This document shows, one piece after another, positions 32,690-43,300 of a stretch of DNA of 64,000 bases; the stretch's first letter is position 1, and each line of letters opens with the position of its first letter. Under the pieces are notes generated by a model. That model searched no databases. It was given only the letters and a program-made list of their open reading frames with translations, and was not told the DNA's origin. The position numbers were made by a program, and so were the translations under genes. The stretch comes from Candidatus Kaiserbacteria bacterium. Lineage in GTDB: Bacteria; Patescibacteria; Paceibacteria; UBA9973; UBA2103. Location of the stretch: the NCBI GenBank assembly GCA_016182485.1, contig JACPGH010000003.1, positions 62,001 through 126,000 of the forward strand, read 5' to 3'.

Positions 32690-33368
32690 ACTCCGGATCT
32701 TGCTGGGTGATGAGCTCGTAGGGAATCACCTCGTCCGGAGCGCACAGTTTGTAAGGCAGCTGCTCGTGCGTGAAGTTCACGATTTCCTGCGTTCTCTTGC
32801 GCTTCCACTTCGTGCCGATTTTTTGGATAAGCTCCTTTTCGCCAGGTTCAAGCAGGCCCAATTTTTCTTGCTCTGCGCCTTCGCTTATCTGCACGAGAAT
32901 CGCATCGCCTTTGTGATCGAGCGTTATTTTGCCGTCTTCTTCCAGTTCAGCAACGGCGCGAAAGTACGGATCGGGTACCGGCCCGTATGCGCGGCGAAGA
33001 TACTGCATGCCGCTCATACTTTCCAAATTTTCGTAATACCACGCGAAGTCAGCGAGGTAGAGCAGTTTCGCGAGCTTCGTTTTCGGAATTTTCCCGTCGT
33101 CCGCCGAAGATTTCGCGGTACGCAGGAATGCAAGCACCATCTGCTTATACTTTTCGTAATTCGGAATAATCGCATTCGAAAACTCCTCAATTGAAATGCC
33201 AAGCAAAGAGCAGAGTCTTTTCGCTTCCGGCAGGGTCATGTCACGGGCGCCTCTCTCCACCGCCATATACGACTGGCGGGAAAGTCCGATTTTTTCGGCC
33301 GCTTCCGACTGCGACAGGCCGCGCTCAAGGCGCAGCGCCTTGATTAACGACCCGTATTTGGTGCTCAT
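32679..33368 (-). CDS. HTH-XRE/Panacea (DUF4065) antitoxin
   Basis: A 229-aa protein. Residues 1-65 are an XRE helix-turn-helix (LIKALRLERGLSQSEAAEKIGLSRQSYMAVERG). Residues 85-200 match the Panacea/DUF4065 domain: KLAKLLYLADFAWY...YLRRAYGPVPDPYFRAVAELEEDG is the characteristic core (LLYxxD, xxxGPxP). Panacea proteins neutralise a partner toxin by direct contact; the HTH should repress the operon. I chose the ATG at 33368, because the 26-residue extension lies in AT-rich promoter DNA. It overlaps the downstream toxin-like gene by 11 nt. Confidence 0.85.
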   Translation of the reverse strand: MSTKYGSLIKALRLERGLSQSEAAEKIGLSRQSYMAVERGARDMTLPEAKRLCSLLGISIEEFSNAIIPNYEKYKQMVLAFLRTAKSSADDGKIPKTKLAKLLYLADFAWYYENLESMSGMQYLRRAYGPVPDPYFRAVAELEEDGKITLDHKGDAILVQISEGAEQEKLGLLEPGEKELIQKIGTKWKRKRTQEIVNFTHEQLPYKLCAPDEVIPYELITQQDPEYVY

Positions 33369-33608
33369 ATCTCTATTGTGCATAAACTGTGTATAAAATG
33401 CAAACAGGATATGTTGATAATATAGACATACGCATGATATAATCATGAAACAGATTTAAGAAATAGGTAATAGCACGAGGCCGTAGGGCCGTTCAATAAA
33501 TGTGAAGAAAGTGTTAAAGTGATGCTTTTCTCCACCCTTATTTTTCGCGGGGGATTCTTTTTGAAATGGAATGGGCGGAAAACGGGGCTCGGTCGGGCTA
33601 TGTGCATT

Positions 33609-33628
33609 ATATTACACGATTGTAATAT
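33609..33628. promoter_or_regulatory. Operator-like palindrome before the defence operon
   Basis: ATATTACA-CGAT-TGTAATAT is a perfect inverted repeat, followed by TTGCAAGTTGCAA and TATACT (33643-33648) 9 nt before the xre ATG. It is a likely autoregulatory site for the XRE protein and hence the whole operon. Confidence 0.6.
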
Positions 33629-33657
33629 GTTGCAAGTTGCAATATACTGCATAGCAT

Positions 33658-33861
33658 ATGGCGTCAGGAAAAAAATTAGGAGAAAATCTAAGAAAGCTCC
33701 GGCTGCGAAGGAAAATGTCGCAAGGAGACCTTGCGGCCGCCTTGAATGTGGATAGAGCATATATAAGCAATATTGAAAACGGTCGAATGAACCCCACGCT
33801 TTCAACCTTGGAAAAAATAGCTGGGGCCTTAGGAATTTCTAGTAGTGAATTGCTAAAATGA
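33658..33861 (+). CDS. XRE-family transcriptional regulator
   Basis: A 67-aa protein that is a bare XRE/Cro helix-turn-helix: LGENLRKLRLRRKMSQGDLAAALNVDRAYISNIENGRMNPTLSTLEKIAGALG. No effector domain. It is the first gene of the defence operon and ends 1 nt before the giant helicase gene. Such small regulators (controller proteins) typically set the timing of restriction-modification expression. The palindrome directly upstream is its probable binding site. Confidence 0.9.
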   Translation: MASGKKLGENLRKLRLRRKMSQGDLAAALNVDRAYISNIENGRMNPTLSTLEKIAGALGISSSELLK

Positions 33862-33862
33862 C

Positions 33863-36800
33863 ATGGCAAGATATCGCACACGATTTGACGCAAAAGCGTA
33901 TTGGGCAACCAAACCTTGGTGCACAGTCTGCAAGAAGCACAAAGTTAAAGATGGTGCGGTGTGCTCTGAGTGTAAAAAAGAAGCTATGAAGCAACAACGC
34001 GAAATTAATAGAAATAAAGAATCAATCGCGGACATTCCAGCTGCAGTGGAAGTTCAGGTTTCAGAACCACGAAAAAAGCGCATTTCTAATCTTTCTGCTG
34101 AGGCGCAGAATAAAGTCATTCGACTCTTTACATACTTGGAAAAAGCTCTCGCCATCGATGATTCCATCGTTCGAGATTTTCGTACTACTTCAGCAGCACC
34201 CTCACCATGGTGGCTCGCTGATTATCCAACGGATCTTGAGAACCTGACCATCCGGCCTTTTGATACTGAAAAAACTCCTGAAGGAGTACAAGCAACTTCG
34301 TGGCTCAAGGTAGAAAAGAAAAACATCAAAGCTGCACCTGAATTGCCGGACCAACTTAAAGAATGGATTGATGACGTAAATCCACTGCAGGAACCGACTG
34401 TTAAAGAAAAGATTGATCGCAAAGTCCTATTTACAGATTACAAGGATCGGGAGAAAGAATTCAGAAATTTCCGAAAAGATTATAGGCAAGGAGATGGTGT
34501 GCCTGAGAGCTTGAAAGATTGGGTGACGATTTTGCCAAATAAGTTACCCGAAATTATCAGTGTGAGATATGAGCCCGATTATTGGGTAGGCCACACAGAA
34601 CTTACAGAGTTACTTGATGGATACACCAAAAACGATTGGAAGCCATGGGCAGAGCAGGTGAAGAAAGTTTATAAAGCAAATCTTCTCTACGATCAGCTAT
34701 ACGCCCTCCGTCTTCTTTTGAAAAACGAGGGAGATAACTATGAATTACTCTTAGGCCAAGGCATCTTGACTTGGCAGCATCAGGGAGTGGGTACAATCTA
34801 CACCCCAATTTTTCTTAGTCCTCTTACACTCGATTTTGACGCTTCAAAAAGAACGATTAAGATCAACCCCGACCCCATGTTCAGGAATTTCGTAGAGACA
34901 TCAGCACTTTACGAGACAGACAATCCAGCTGAAATGGATCTCGTCACATGGGGAGACACAATCAACGCCAACCCTTTTGATTTTTGGCATCTTGAGACAC
35001 TCAAAGGTCAGGCACGAACACTCATTAACTATGTCTCTCCGTATGGCGAAGATAAGTTCACCGATCAAATTATCTCAGCTCCTACCGCGTCACAGAATCC
35101 GAGTATCTGGAATGCACCAGTGATATTTGCTCGAAAGCGAACAAACGATATGTGGTCAAAGTATGCGGCCACTATTCGCAAAGACATCGAACAGTACGGG
35201 ATTGAAGCGACTGAGTTCATCACTGATCTTGTCGGCGAATATGACGAGGTTTCCGTTAAGCTTAACGGCGGATCTGGAGAGAAAATGGAAAGTGACAGCA
35301 TATCTATCCCAGAATCAGAGCTCCATTTTCCATTGCCTTGGAATGATGAGCAGAAAAGGATCGCAGAAAGGCTAGATGCAAACTATGGTGTCGTAGTAAA
35401 GGGGCCGCCGGGAACTGGAAAAAGTCATACCATCGCAAACTTAATTGCCCGCTTCTTAGCAGAAGGCAAGAGCGTTTTAGTCACATCTCAAACAAGTAAG
35501 GCTTTGGAGGTATTGCGTGACAAGCTACCCGAAAACATCAGAAGTCTTGCCGTATCTCAGTTACAACAATCTGCGAAGCGAGACGACATACTCCAACAGT
35601 CAATTGGTGAAATTAGTTCTAATCTTGGCGAACGTGACACTAAATTTAGTGAAGCTCGAGCGGAAAATATTCGTAGAGAACTAAAGAGAGTAAGAGAAGA
35701 AAAAGCTGCTCTCGCGGCAAAGATACGACAGTACATCCTAACCGATTCATCGGAAAAGTTGATTATTGAGGGAGAAGAGATTAAACCTATCGATGCTGCA
35801 AAGTTTGTCGATAAGAACAAAAACCATAAGGCAATCGCCTGGTTTACTGATAAGGTCCCATTCGACGCCGATCCTAAATTTACTGAGGAAGATTTGCAGG
35901 AGCTATATGATATCGCTCGAGCTGTAGAGGCCGTAGATCGTACTCTCTATAAGGAAGACTTACCTGATCCATCGATCCTTCCAAATGAGGACGTGGTACT
36001 TAGCGCCTTTGCCTCGTATCGCGATTTCAGCGCGAAATCAAAATATTCAACAAATGGAGCGTTCAGCGAAGCGAAGATTGATCAAGAAAAACTTGGTCAA
36101 CTGTGGGAACTTCTACATAAAGCCAAAAAGGTGTTGATGTCGATCAATAAAAATTACGAACAGGAAATATTTAACGCGTGTGCAATTAGTCAGAATGAGC
36201 GTGAGAAGTGGTCGTCTATCCTCTCAAAAATCTCAGAGAAAATTCGGATCACTGCTAAAGGAAAAAACAGCACGATTGGTCACGTCATCTCTGGTCAGTC
36301 AAACCTTTCCATACATGATCTGCGGGAGGCGGCAGAAGCTTTGTATGCAAAAACATCAAAGGGCCAGCTGGGAACGTTCAGTAGAATGCTCCTATCTGGA
36401 AACGCAAAACGAATCCTTGAGACCTATAAAGTTGATGGGGTTGAACCTGATAACCCAGAGAGGGCAGAAATTCTGCGAAATTCTATACTTGTTGAAGAAG
36501 CAGAACGTGATATTAAGATTCTTCTCGAACAGGGCCTTTCAACTATCAAGAACCAGCCTGAAATCGATGTCGATCATCTCGATATGATTCAGCTCGAAGT
36601 ATTTGTTTCAGGTCTTCAGAGATTGGTAAATTACCACGCCGACTTTTCAGCTATTGATTCTTGCTTTAATGAAGTGAAGGAACTTTCCGACTTCTCATTC
36701 ACGAAGAAAGAAGAGATTGAAACTGCTATTGAACTAACTGCATCACATGCGGCTTCTTTCGAGCTCAAGAACCTAGAGAAGTCATTCACTGAATGGGAAG

Positions 36801-38674
36801 ACTCAATCCGATCATCTGTGAATTTCCGTATACAGCATGCTATCGTTGATGATCTTACTCAGGCAATCGCAAAACGTAACTCTACGGGATGGAAAAACTG
36901 TGTCGAGGAGCTTGATTTGCTTGTCGCGAAGAAAGAAAAGGCAATCAGACTTAGTGAGTTGTGCGATAAGCTTAGAAAGCAAGTACCTCGGCTTTGTGAG
37001 GAGATTATTGAGCTTGCCGATCAGAAACAGAGATTTGATTGCCCGGAAAATCTACTCGTTGCATGGAAAGTTGCTCGACTTGAATCGTGGCTCGACAGCA
37101 TTCATGACCATGACGACATTGATACTTTGCAGGACCAGCTTGAACGTCTAAGCAAAAAGGAATTCGAGCTTAATTCCGAGCTTGTAACTGTGCTTGCTTG
37201 GCAGCGTCAAATCGACAAAGTTACCAAACGCCAACGCGATGCTTTGATGGCTTGGTCTGACGCAATGAAAAAGTACGGTAAGGGACTCGGAAAATACGCG
37301 AACAAATGGCTCAACTCGGCTCAACAGTCCCTCAAGGAAGCAAAAAATGCAGTTCCAGTTTGGATCATGCCCTTGCACCGGGCAGCTCAGATGTTCTCGG
37401 ATCCTACTCCGGGTATGTTCGACGTAGTGATTTTCGACGAGGCGAGTCAGTGTGATATTCGTGGTCTAACTATCGGATATCTCGGTAAGAAATTACTCGT
37501 TGTGGGCGATGATGATCAAATTAGTCCAGCTGGAATCTTTCAGGATCTAGAAAAGACATTCGAGCTCATTTCTCGATTCCTCTTCGATATTCCTCATAAA
37601 GACAATTTTTCAATTACCTCAAGTCTATTTGATCTCGCAAAAATCCGCATGCCGAACCTGATTCAACTAAATGAGCATTTCAGATGTGTTCCGGACATCA
37701 TTGGTTTTAGTAATCACTATATTCCAGGATATAACCACAAAATTCAGCCGCTCCGTCATCCTAATCCAAAAGGTCTTCTTAAGCCTGCGCTTGTGCCAAA
37801 ATTAGTAGAAGGTGGGTATCAAAACACCAATAACAAAGTAAACGAACCTGAAGCAAAGGCGATTGTCGAGAAGCTTGTAGAGCTTCTTGAAGATCCGAAT
37901 TACCAGAAGCGGCCGGATGGCCGTCTCTGCACCTTTGGGATTATTTCTTTGCTTGCAGAGGACCAAGCAAAATACATCAAAGATTTAATTTTGAAGCATC
38001 CGAAGATCGGAGAGAAGATAATCGAAGAGAGAAAGATTATCTGTGGAGATGCATATGCCTTCCAAGGCGATGAGCGTGACGTAATGCTTTTGTCTATGGT
38101 AAGAGCGCTTGACCCGAACAATCTGAATGATACAGTTGCACCTCTTATCGACAAAGGGGCAGCACAGCGCTTCAATGTGGCAGCTACTCGCGCACGCGAT
38201 CAAGTATTTCTCTTTCATTCCATTCCTTTGGAACAATTCCGAAATCAAAACGATTGGCGCTTCAAGCTCCTCAATTGGTACTACGATCCAAAGAAAGAAG
38301 AAATTAAAGCGGGTCGTGAAGCGCTCAAGAGAGAATTCGATTCAGGTAGAGCGTCACAATTCTCGTACGAAGTCGGGAATCTTATCCTGGATAAAGGCTA
38401 TCGGGTCTTGCCTGAGTATCCGCTGATTGGTTACCGTATTGATCTTGTTGTGCAGGGTGCCGAAGCTCGTCTTGCGGTCGAATGTGACGGGGATCAATAT
38501 CACACGCTCGAAAATTGGGAAGAGGATCAAACACGTGAACGTCAGCTACGTCGTGCTGGTTGGGAATTCTGGCGCGTAACCGGCAGTTCCTTCTATCGCC
38601 ATAAAGAAAAAGCACTCTATAGTCTTTGGAAAAAGCTCGATGAACTTGGGATCAAGCCGATAATTGATTCTTAA
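33863..38674 (+). CDS. SF1 helicase with N-terminal zinc ribbon and C-terminal VSR/DUF559-like nuclease
   Basis: A 1603-aa protein. Cys20, Cys23, Cys34 and Cys37 form a zinc ribbon. Residues 100-500 show no motif I can name. The SF1 (AAA_11/AAA_12) ATPase has Walker A GPPGTGKS at 514-521, a ~650-residue coiled-coil insertion, DEAS at 1192-1195, GDDDQ (motif III), FQGDERD (motif V) and Arg1443 in AATRARDQ (motif VI). The C-terminus (1510-1600) is a VSR/DUF559-like nuclease with Asp1527, Glu1540, Asp1542 and YH. It probably translocates on and cuts foreign DNA. The N-terminal third and coiled coil may sense DNA ends or recruit the next protein, whose start is 4 nt after the stop. Confidence 0.9.
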   Translation: MARYRTRFDAKAYWATKPWCTVCKKHKVKDGAVCSECKKEAMKQQREINRNKESIADIPAAVEVQVSEPRKKRISNLSAEAQNKVIRLFTYLEKALAIDDSIVRDFRTTSAAPSPWWLADYPTDLENLTIRPFDTEKTPEGVQATSWLKVEKKNIKAAPELPDQLKEWIDDVNPLQEPTVKEKIDRKVLFTDYKDREKEFRNFRKDYRQGDGVPESLKDWVTILPNKLPEIISVRYEPDYWVGHTELTELLDGYTKNDWKPWAEQVKKVYKANLLYDQLYALRLLLKNEGDNYELLLGQGILTWQHQGVGTIYTPIFLSPLTLDFDASKRTIKINPDPMFRNFVETSALYETDNPAEMDLVTWGDTINANPFDFWHLETLKGQARTLINYVSPYGEDKFTDQIISAPTASQNPSIWNAPVIFARKRTNDMWSKYAATIRKDIEQYGIEATEFITDLVGEYDEVSVKLNGGSGEKMESDSISIPESELHFPLPWNDEQKRIAERLDANYGVVVKGPPGTGKSHTIANLIARFLAEGKSVLVTSQTSKALEVLRDKLPENIRSLAVSQLQQSAKRDDILQQSIGEISSNLGERDTKFSEARAENIRRELKRVREEKAALAAKIRQYILTDSSEKLIIEGEEIKPIDAAKFVDKNKNHKAIAWFTDKVPFDADPKFTEEDLQELYDIARAVEAVDRTLYKEDLPDPSILPNEDVVLSAFASYRDFSAKSKYSTNGAFSEAKIDQEKLGQLWELLHKAKKVLMSINKNYEQEIFNACAISQNEREKWSSILSKISEKIRITAKGKNSTIGHVISGQSNLSIHDLREAAEALYAKTSKGQLGTFSRMLLSGNAKRILETYKVDGVEPDNPERAEILRNSILVEEAERDIKILLEQGLSTIKNQPEIDVDHLDMIQLEVFVSGLQRLVNYHADFSAIDSCFNEVKELSDFSFTKKEEIETAIELTASHAASFELKNLEKSFTEWEDSIRSSVNFRIQHAIVDDLTQAIAKRNSTGWKNCVEELDLLVAKKEKAIRLSELCDKLRKQVPRLCEEIIELADQKQRFDCPENLLVAWKVARLESWLDSIHDHDDIDTLQDQLERLSKKEFELNSELVTVLAWQRQIDKVTKRQRDALMAWSDAMKKYGKGLGKYANKWLNSAQQSLKEAKNAVPVWIMPLHRAAQMFSDPTPGMFDVVIFDEASQCDIRGLTIGYLGKKLLVVGDDDQISPAGIFQDLEKTFELISRFLFDIPHKDNFSITSSLFDLAKIRMPNLIQLNEHFRCVPDIIGFSNHYIPGYNHKIQPLRHPNPKGLLKPALVPKLVEGGYQNTNNKVNEPEAKAIVEKLVELLEDPNYQKRPDGRLCTFGIISLLAEDQAKYIKDLILKHPKIGEKIIEERKIICGDAYAFQGDERDVMLLSMVRALDPNNLNDTVAPLIDKGAAQRFNVAATRARDQVFLFHSIPLEQFRNQNDWRFKLLNWYYDPKKEEIKAGREALKREFDSGRASQFSYEVGNLILDKGYRVLPEYPLIGYRIDLVVQGAEARLAVECDGDQYHTLENWEEDQTRERQLRRAGWEFWRVTGSSFYRHKEKALYSLWKKLDELGIKPIIDS

Positions 38675-38678
38675 GGAT

Positions 38679-40232
38679 ATGCTAATTTCGAAAACTTTTT
38701 TTCAGCACTGCTTACATTGTCCAAAAGACGCGTGGCTGAAATTACACAAACCTGAGTTACGAGGCCATTTTGTACCATCTGAATTTGAGCTACACCTGAT
38801 GGAGCAAGGGAATGAAGTAGAATCGTACGCCCGCAACTTATTCCTGGGAGGTATTGAAGTCTCGACCACGGGCAAACATGCAGTCGAAGATACCGTACGG
38901 CTTATGGCAGAACATATACCAGTAATTTTCCAAGCTACTTTTATTGTTGATGGATTTATTGTTCGCAATGATGCGTTGAAATGGAACCCAGAGACTAATC
39001 TTTGGGATTTGTACGAAGTCAAGGGGACCAACTCAATGAGACTCGACCAGAAGGAACGCGACCATGTAACCGATATTGCCTTTCAAGCTTCAGTGATGCG
39101 ACACGCTCGCGTACCTCTCGGGCATTGCTATTTAGTACATTTAAATAAAGAGTATGTTCGTGCCGGTGATCTCGATATCGAGTCTCTTTTCTCCATAGAC
39201 GATGTGACCGATGCTGTGAATGTTCGTATACCCGAAATTGAGCCGAAGATGGAGGCTGCAAAGGAATATTTAAATCGAGTGACTGAACCGCCCGGAGGCT
39301 GTGAGTGCGTATATTCCACTCGACGTAATCACTGCACCACGTTTCAGTATTCAAACGGGCACGTTCCAGAATACTCCGTCCACGACATTTCCCGCATTCA
39401 CAAGACCAAGCTCGCTAATTTGATCGAGCAAAATATTTTTGCCCTTGATGGTGTTGATCCAGAATTGCATCAACTCTCAGAGAAGCAGGGCAACCAAGTG
39501 CGTGCCCATCAAACGCAGAAGCCCGTCATTGATGCAGATGAGATATCTCAGTTTCTCGAATCTTTACAATTTCCACTCTATTTTTTCGACTACGAAGCGT
39601 ATGCGCCAGCTATACCCGCGTTCAATGGGTATAGCCCTTACAAATTTATTCCGTTTCAATTCTCTCTACATATCCTTCGTGAGCCTGGTGGCGAACTCGA
39701 GCATGTAGAATTCCTACATGAGGAATTTTCAGATCCATCAGAGGCCGTTGCTTTAAAGTTGAGAGAAATCTATTCCGAAGGCTCAGTTATCGTTTGGCAC
39801 GAGACGTTTGAAAAGACGTTTATAAATGCGAATATAGCTCAACGACTGCCACATCATGCTGAGTTCTTCGAGAAGTTTAACGGTGCTATGGCTGATTTAG
39901 AGAAACTCTTTGTTGCTCAGCATTACATTCATCATGGGTTTCGGGGGAGAACCTCAATCAAAAATGTCTTGCCCGTGCTTGCGCCAGGATTCTCATATGC
40001 CGAACTGGAAATCCATGAAGGTGGTCAAGCCTCGAATGAATGGTGGCGCATGATAGCACCGATAACTTCGCTGGAGGAGAAAAAGGAAATTGCAAAAAAC
40101 CTTAAGGAATATTGCGGCTTAGATACTAAGGCCATGTATGCTATTTGGAAGCACTTGTTTGCTCTGGTGAATCAGATTGTTGAGATGCCAAGCGGAGCTA
40201 GCACAGAGTTGTCAAAATCGTCAAAGGTGTAA
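38679..40232 (+). CDS. Cas4-like Fe-S nuclease fused to DUF2779 DEDD exonuclease
   Basis: A 517-aa protein. The N-terminal half is a RecB/Cas4-like PD-(D/E)XK domain: Cys11/Cys14 (HCLHCP) plus Cys208, Cys210 and Cys219 (CECVYSTRRNHC) fit an iron-sulfur site, and NDALKW...YEVKG supplies the nuclease Asp and ExK. The C-terminal half is DUF2779, an RNase H-like/DnaQ-type exonuclease with Asp304/Glu306 in FFDYEAY, VIVWHETFEKTF and Asp482 in CGLDTKAMY. It begins 4 nt after the helicase stop, so the two are co-translated. A TTG at 38664 is an alternative start overlapping the helicase end. A role in processing ends opened by the helicase is inferred. Confidence 0.87.
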   Translation: MLISKTFFQHCLHCPKDAWLKLHKPELRGHFVPSEFELHLMEQGNEVESYARNLFLGGIEVSTTGKHAVEDTVRLMAEHIPVIFQATFIVDGFIVRNDALKWNPETNLWDLYEVKGTNSMRLDQKERDHVTDIAFQASVMRHARVPLGHCYLVHLNKEYVRAGDLDIESLFSIDDVTDAVNVRIPEIEPKMEAAKEYLNRVTEPPGGCECVYSTRRNHCTTFQYSNGHVPEYSVHDISRIHKTKLANLIEQNIFALDGVDPELHQLSEKQGNQVRAHQTQKPVIDADEISQFLESLQFPLYFFDYEAYAPAIPAFNGYSPYKFIPFQFSLHILREPGGELEHVEFLHEEFSDPSEAVALKLREIYSEGSVIVWHETFEKTFINANIAQRLPHHAEFFEKFNGAMADLEKLFVAQHYIHHGFRGRTSIKNVLPVLAPGFSYAELEIHEGGQASNEWWRMIAPITSLEEKKEIAKNLKEYCGLDTKAMYAIWKHLFALVNQIVEMPSGASTELSKSSKV

Positions 40233-40313
40233 ACCTATTTACAACTTTGACATGGATCATTGTAGTGGCGCGCTGCCGTTTGAAAAATGAAGATTTTATG
40301 AGATTATTGAATT

Positions 40314-43300
40314 ATGTCCAGGAAGGCAGTTGAAACCTACATTTCCAGCGTTGACGAGAAATTAAAGACAGGGCAAGCTCGCGAACATGCCTATCGCCCG
40401 TGTTTTGAAGCTTTAATTCATGCACTTGATCCAAAACTCAAAATCGTAAACGATCCCTCGCGTAGCGAGCACGGCAACCCCGATTTTGTCTTTTTACGCG
40501 GAGATATCACAGCAGGGTATGCGGAGACGAAGGATCTCAACGATGATCTTGATAAAACTGAGAAATCGGAACAAATGAAACGCTACCTCGGCTACTCGAA
40601 TCTCATTTTGACCGATTATCTCGAATTTCGGTTTTTCAGAAACGGCTCACGCTACGGCGAGCCGATTCGTATCGCAACTGTATCCGGCGGAAAACTCGAA
40701 GAGAGGACAGAAACATACGACGAACTTGCAACTGCGCTCGCCGACTTTCTCGCTGGTACTCCCGAGCCGATCAAGAACGGAAAGCGTCTTGCCGAGATCA
40801 TGGGCGGTAAAGCGCGGCGCATTCGTGACAATGTACATCGTTTTCTCACAGATAAAGCCGACAGCGATACTGACCTTCTACGAATATATGAGTCGATCAA
40901 GAAAATGCTCGTCCACGACCTCCCGCTTGAGGCGTTTGCCGATATGTACGCGCAAACGCTCGTCTACGGTCTTTTTGTCGCACGCTATCACGACGACTCC
41001 GTCGATACATTCTCTCGCTCCGAGGCACGCGACCTCGTGCCGGAATCGAATCCTTTTTTGCGTCAATTCTTCAACCACATTGCTGGACCGGACTTCAACA
41101 AACGCCTGCGCTATATCGTGGACGAATTGTGCGTGGTGTTCGCCACGGCGAATGTGCGTGAATTGATGGAGCAATATTTCAAGCTGGATTTATGGGGAAA
41201 GGAACATGGGGGGCCAGATCCAGTTATTCATTTCTACGAGGATTTCCTCAAAGAGTACGACGCGGAGCTGCGCAAGAAAATGGGCGCGTACTACACACCA
41301 CTCCCGGTTGTGCGCTTTATCGTTCGCGCTATAGATCATGTGCTCAAGACGGATTTCGGACTTGGGGATGGCCTCGCCGATACAACCAAACTCTCCGATG
41401 GAAGGCACAAGGTGCAAGTGCTCGATCCGGCCGTCGGCACCGGCACGTTCATCAGCGCTGTCATTCGCAACATCTACGAGCGATTTGTGAAGCAGGGTCA
41501 AAAGGGCCGATGGCCGACCTATGTCCACTACGACCTCCTGCCGCGCATCCACGGCTTCGAGCTAATGATGACCGCCTACACCATCGCGCACTTGAAGCTC
41601 TCCATCGCGTTCAAACAAACAGGCTTCACCATTTTTAACAAGCGGCTTGGCATCTATCTCACTAACTCGCTCGAAGAAGCGGGACCGCAAACCGACATGT
41701 TCTCACTCGGCTTCGCGCAGAGCATCGCGGAGGAAGCAAAGCAGGCGGCGGTTATTAAGAACGAGACTCCAATCATGGTTGTCCTCGGTAACCCGCCGTA
41801 TTCAGGAGAATCGAGTAACGCATTTTACAAGGAACACGATGCTTACAAGATCGAGCCCACGGGCGGCAAGCTCAAGGAGCGCAACAGTAAATGGATCAAT
41901 GATGATTATGTAAAATTCATTCGGCTTGCAGAAAGTTTGGTAGAGAAGAACGGCGAGGGTGTGGTCGCAATGATAACAGCACACGGCTATCTCGATAATC
42001 CTACATTCCGCGGAATGCGTTGGCATCTAATGCAGACGTTCGAGAAAATTTACGTACTCGATTTGCACGGAAACGCAAACAAAAAGGAAAAGGCCCCTGA
42101 TGGAAGCGAAGACAAGAATGTCTTTGACATTATGACTGGTGTCTCTATTTTGATCGGAGTAAAGCACAAGAAATCCGCGGATAATCTTGCAACTGTCTTT
42201 CGCGCCGATTGTTTTGGCGCTCGAAAATTAAAGATAGATTTTTTGGAATCAAATTCGCTCGATACAATTTCTTGGCAAAAACTCAGACCATCCGCTCCCA
42301 ATTATGAATGGGCAGCAAATGACGGCGAAGTAAGTGACGAGTATAAAAGAGGATTCTCTGTAACTGAACTCTTCACAGTTTCTAGTGTCGGTATCGTCAC
42401 GTCGCGAGACGATTTTGTCATAGATATGGACAAGCATACCCTCAGCAGACGAATTGAGGGATTTTTACAATCTGCAACGACCCAAGAAGCTCTCTCGAAA
42501 TATGGTCTTAAAGAAAACCTGAAGTGGAAGGCAGTACAGGCTCTCAAACATAAGTACGACGAAGCACGCGTTATTCCAGTGAGTTACCGTCCCTTTGATT
42601 CTCGCTTCATCTACTACCATGACGATTTCATTGAGAGACCGCGCGGAGAGGTAATGCAGTATTTTGTCGGTCACGAAAACATAGGTCTTGTCACAAACAA
42701 ACGCATTGAAGGACCTCGCAAGTTTGCAGATGCATTTTTATCCGATTGCGTTACTGATGCACGACGCGTTTCTTTAAAAGAGACGAACTATATTTTCCCA
42801 CTTTATCTCTATGCAGAGGACGGTACGCGGGTATCAAATTTGAGCCAGGGCATCATGACACAGATCGCGAATTCGCTTGGTAGCGAACCGTCTCCGGAGA
42901 ATATCTTTTATTATGTTTACGCAGGCCTTCACTCACCGTCGTATCGAGAGAAACACAACGATTTTTTGAAAGCCACTTTCCCGCGCGTTCCTTATCCTAA
43001 AGACAAAAATCAATTTATGGGGCTGGCAGCGTTGGGCAAGGAATTACGCGAGCTTCACTTGCTCGAATCGCAGAAGGTGCGCAAGTACATAACATCATAT
43101 CCTGAAAGCGGCTCGAATGTCGTCGAAAAGATTGCTCGCAAGGGCGACGGAGTATATATCAACGAAACGCAACACTTCGGCGGTGTGCCGGATATTGCAT
43201 GGAACTTCTATATTGGCAGCTACCAGCCTGCTCAGAAATGGCTCAAAGACCGCAAAGGTCGCACGCTCACGAACGAGAACATCGAGCACTACCAAAAAAT

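Noticed and set aside
38679..40232. CRISPR-associated Cas4
   Set aside because: The Cas4-like domain is fused to DUF2779 and linked to a helicase; no cas1, cas2 or array is present.
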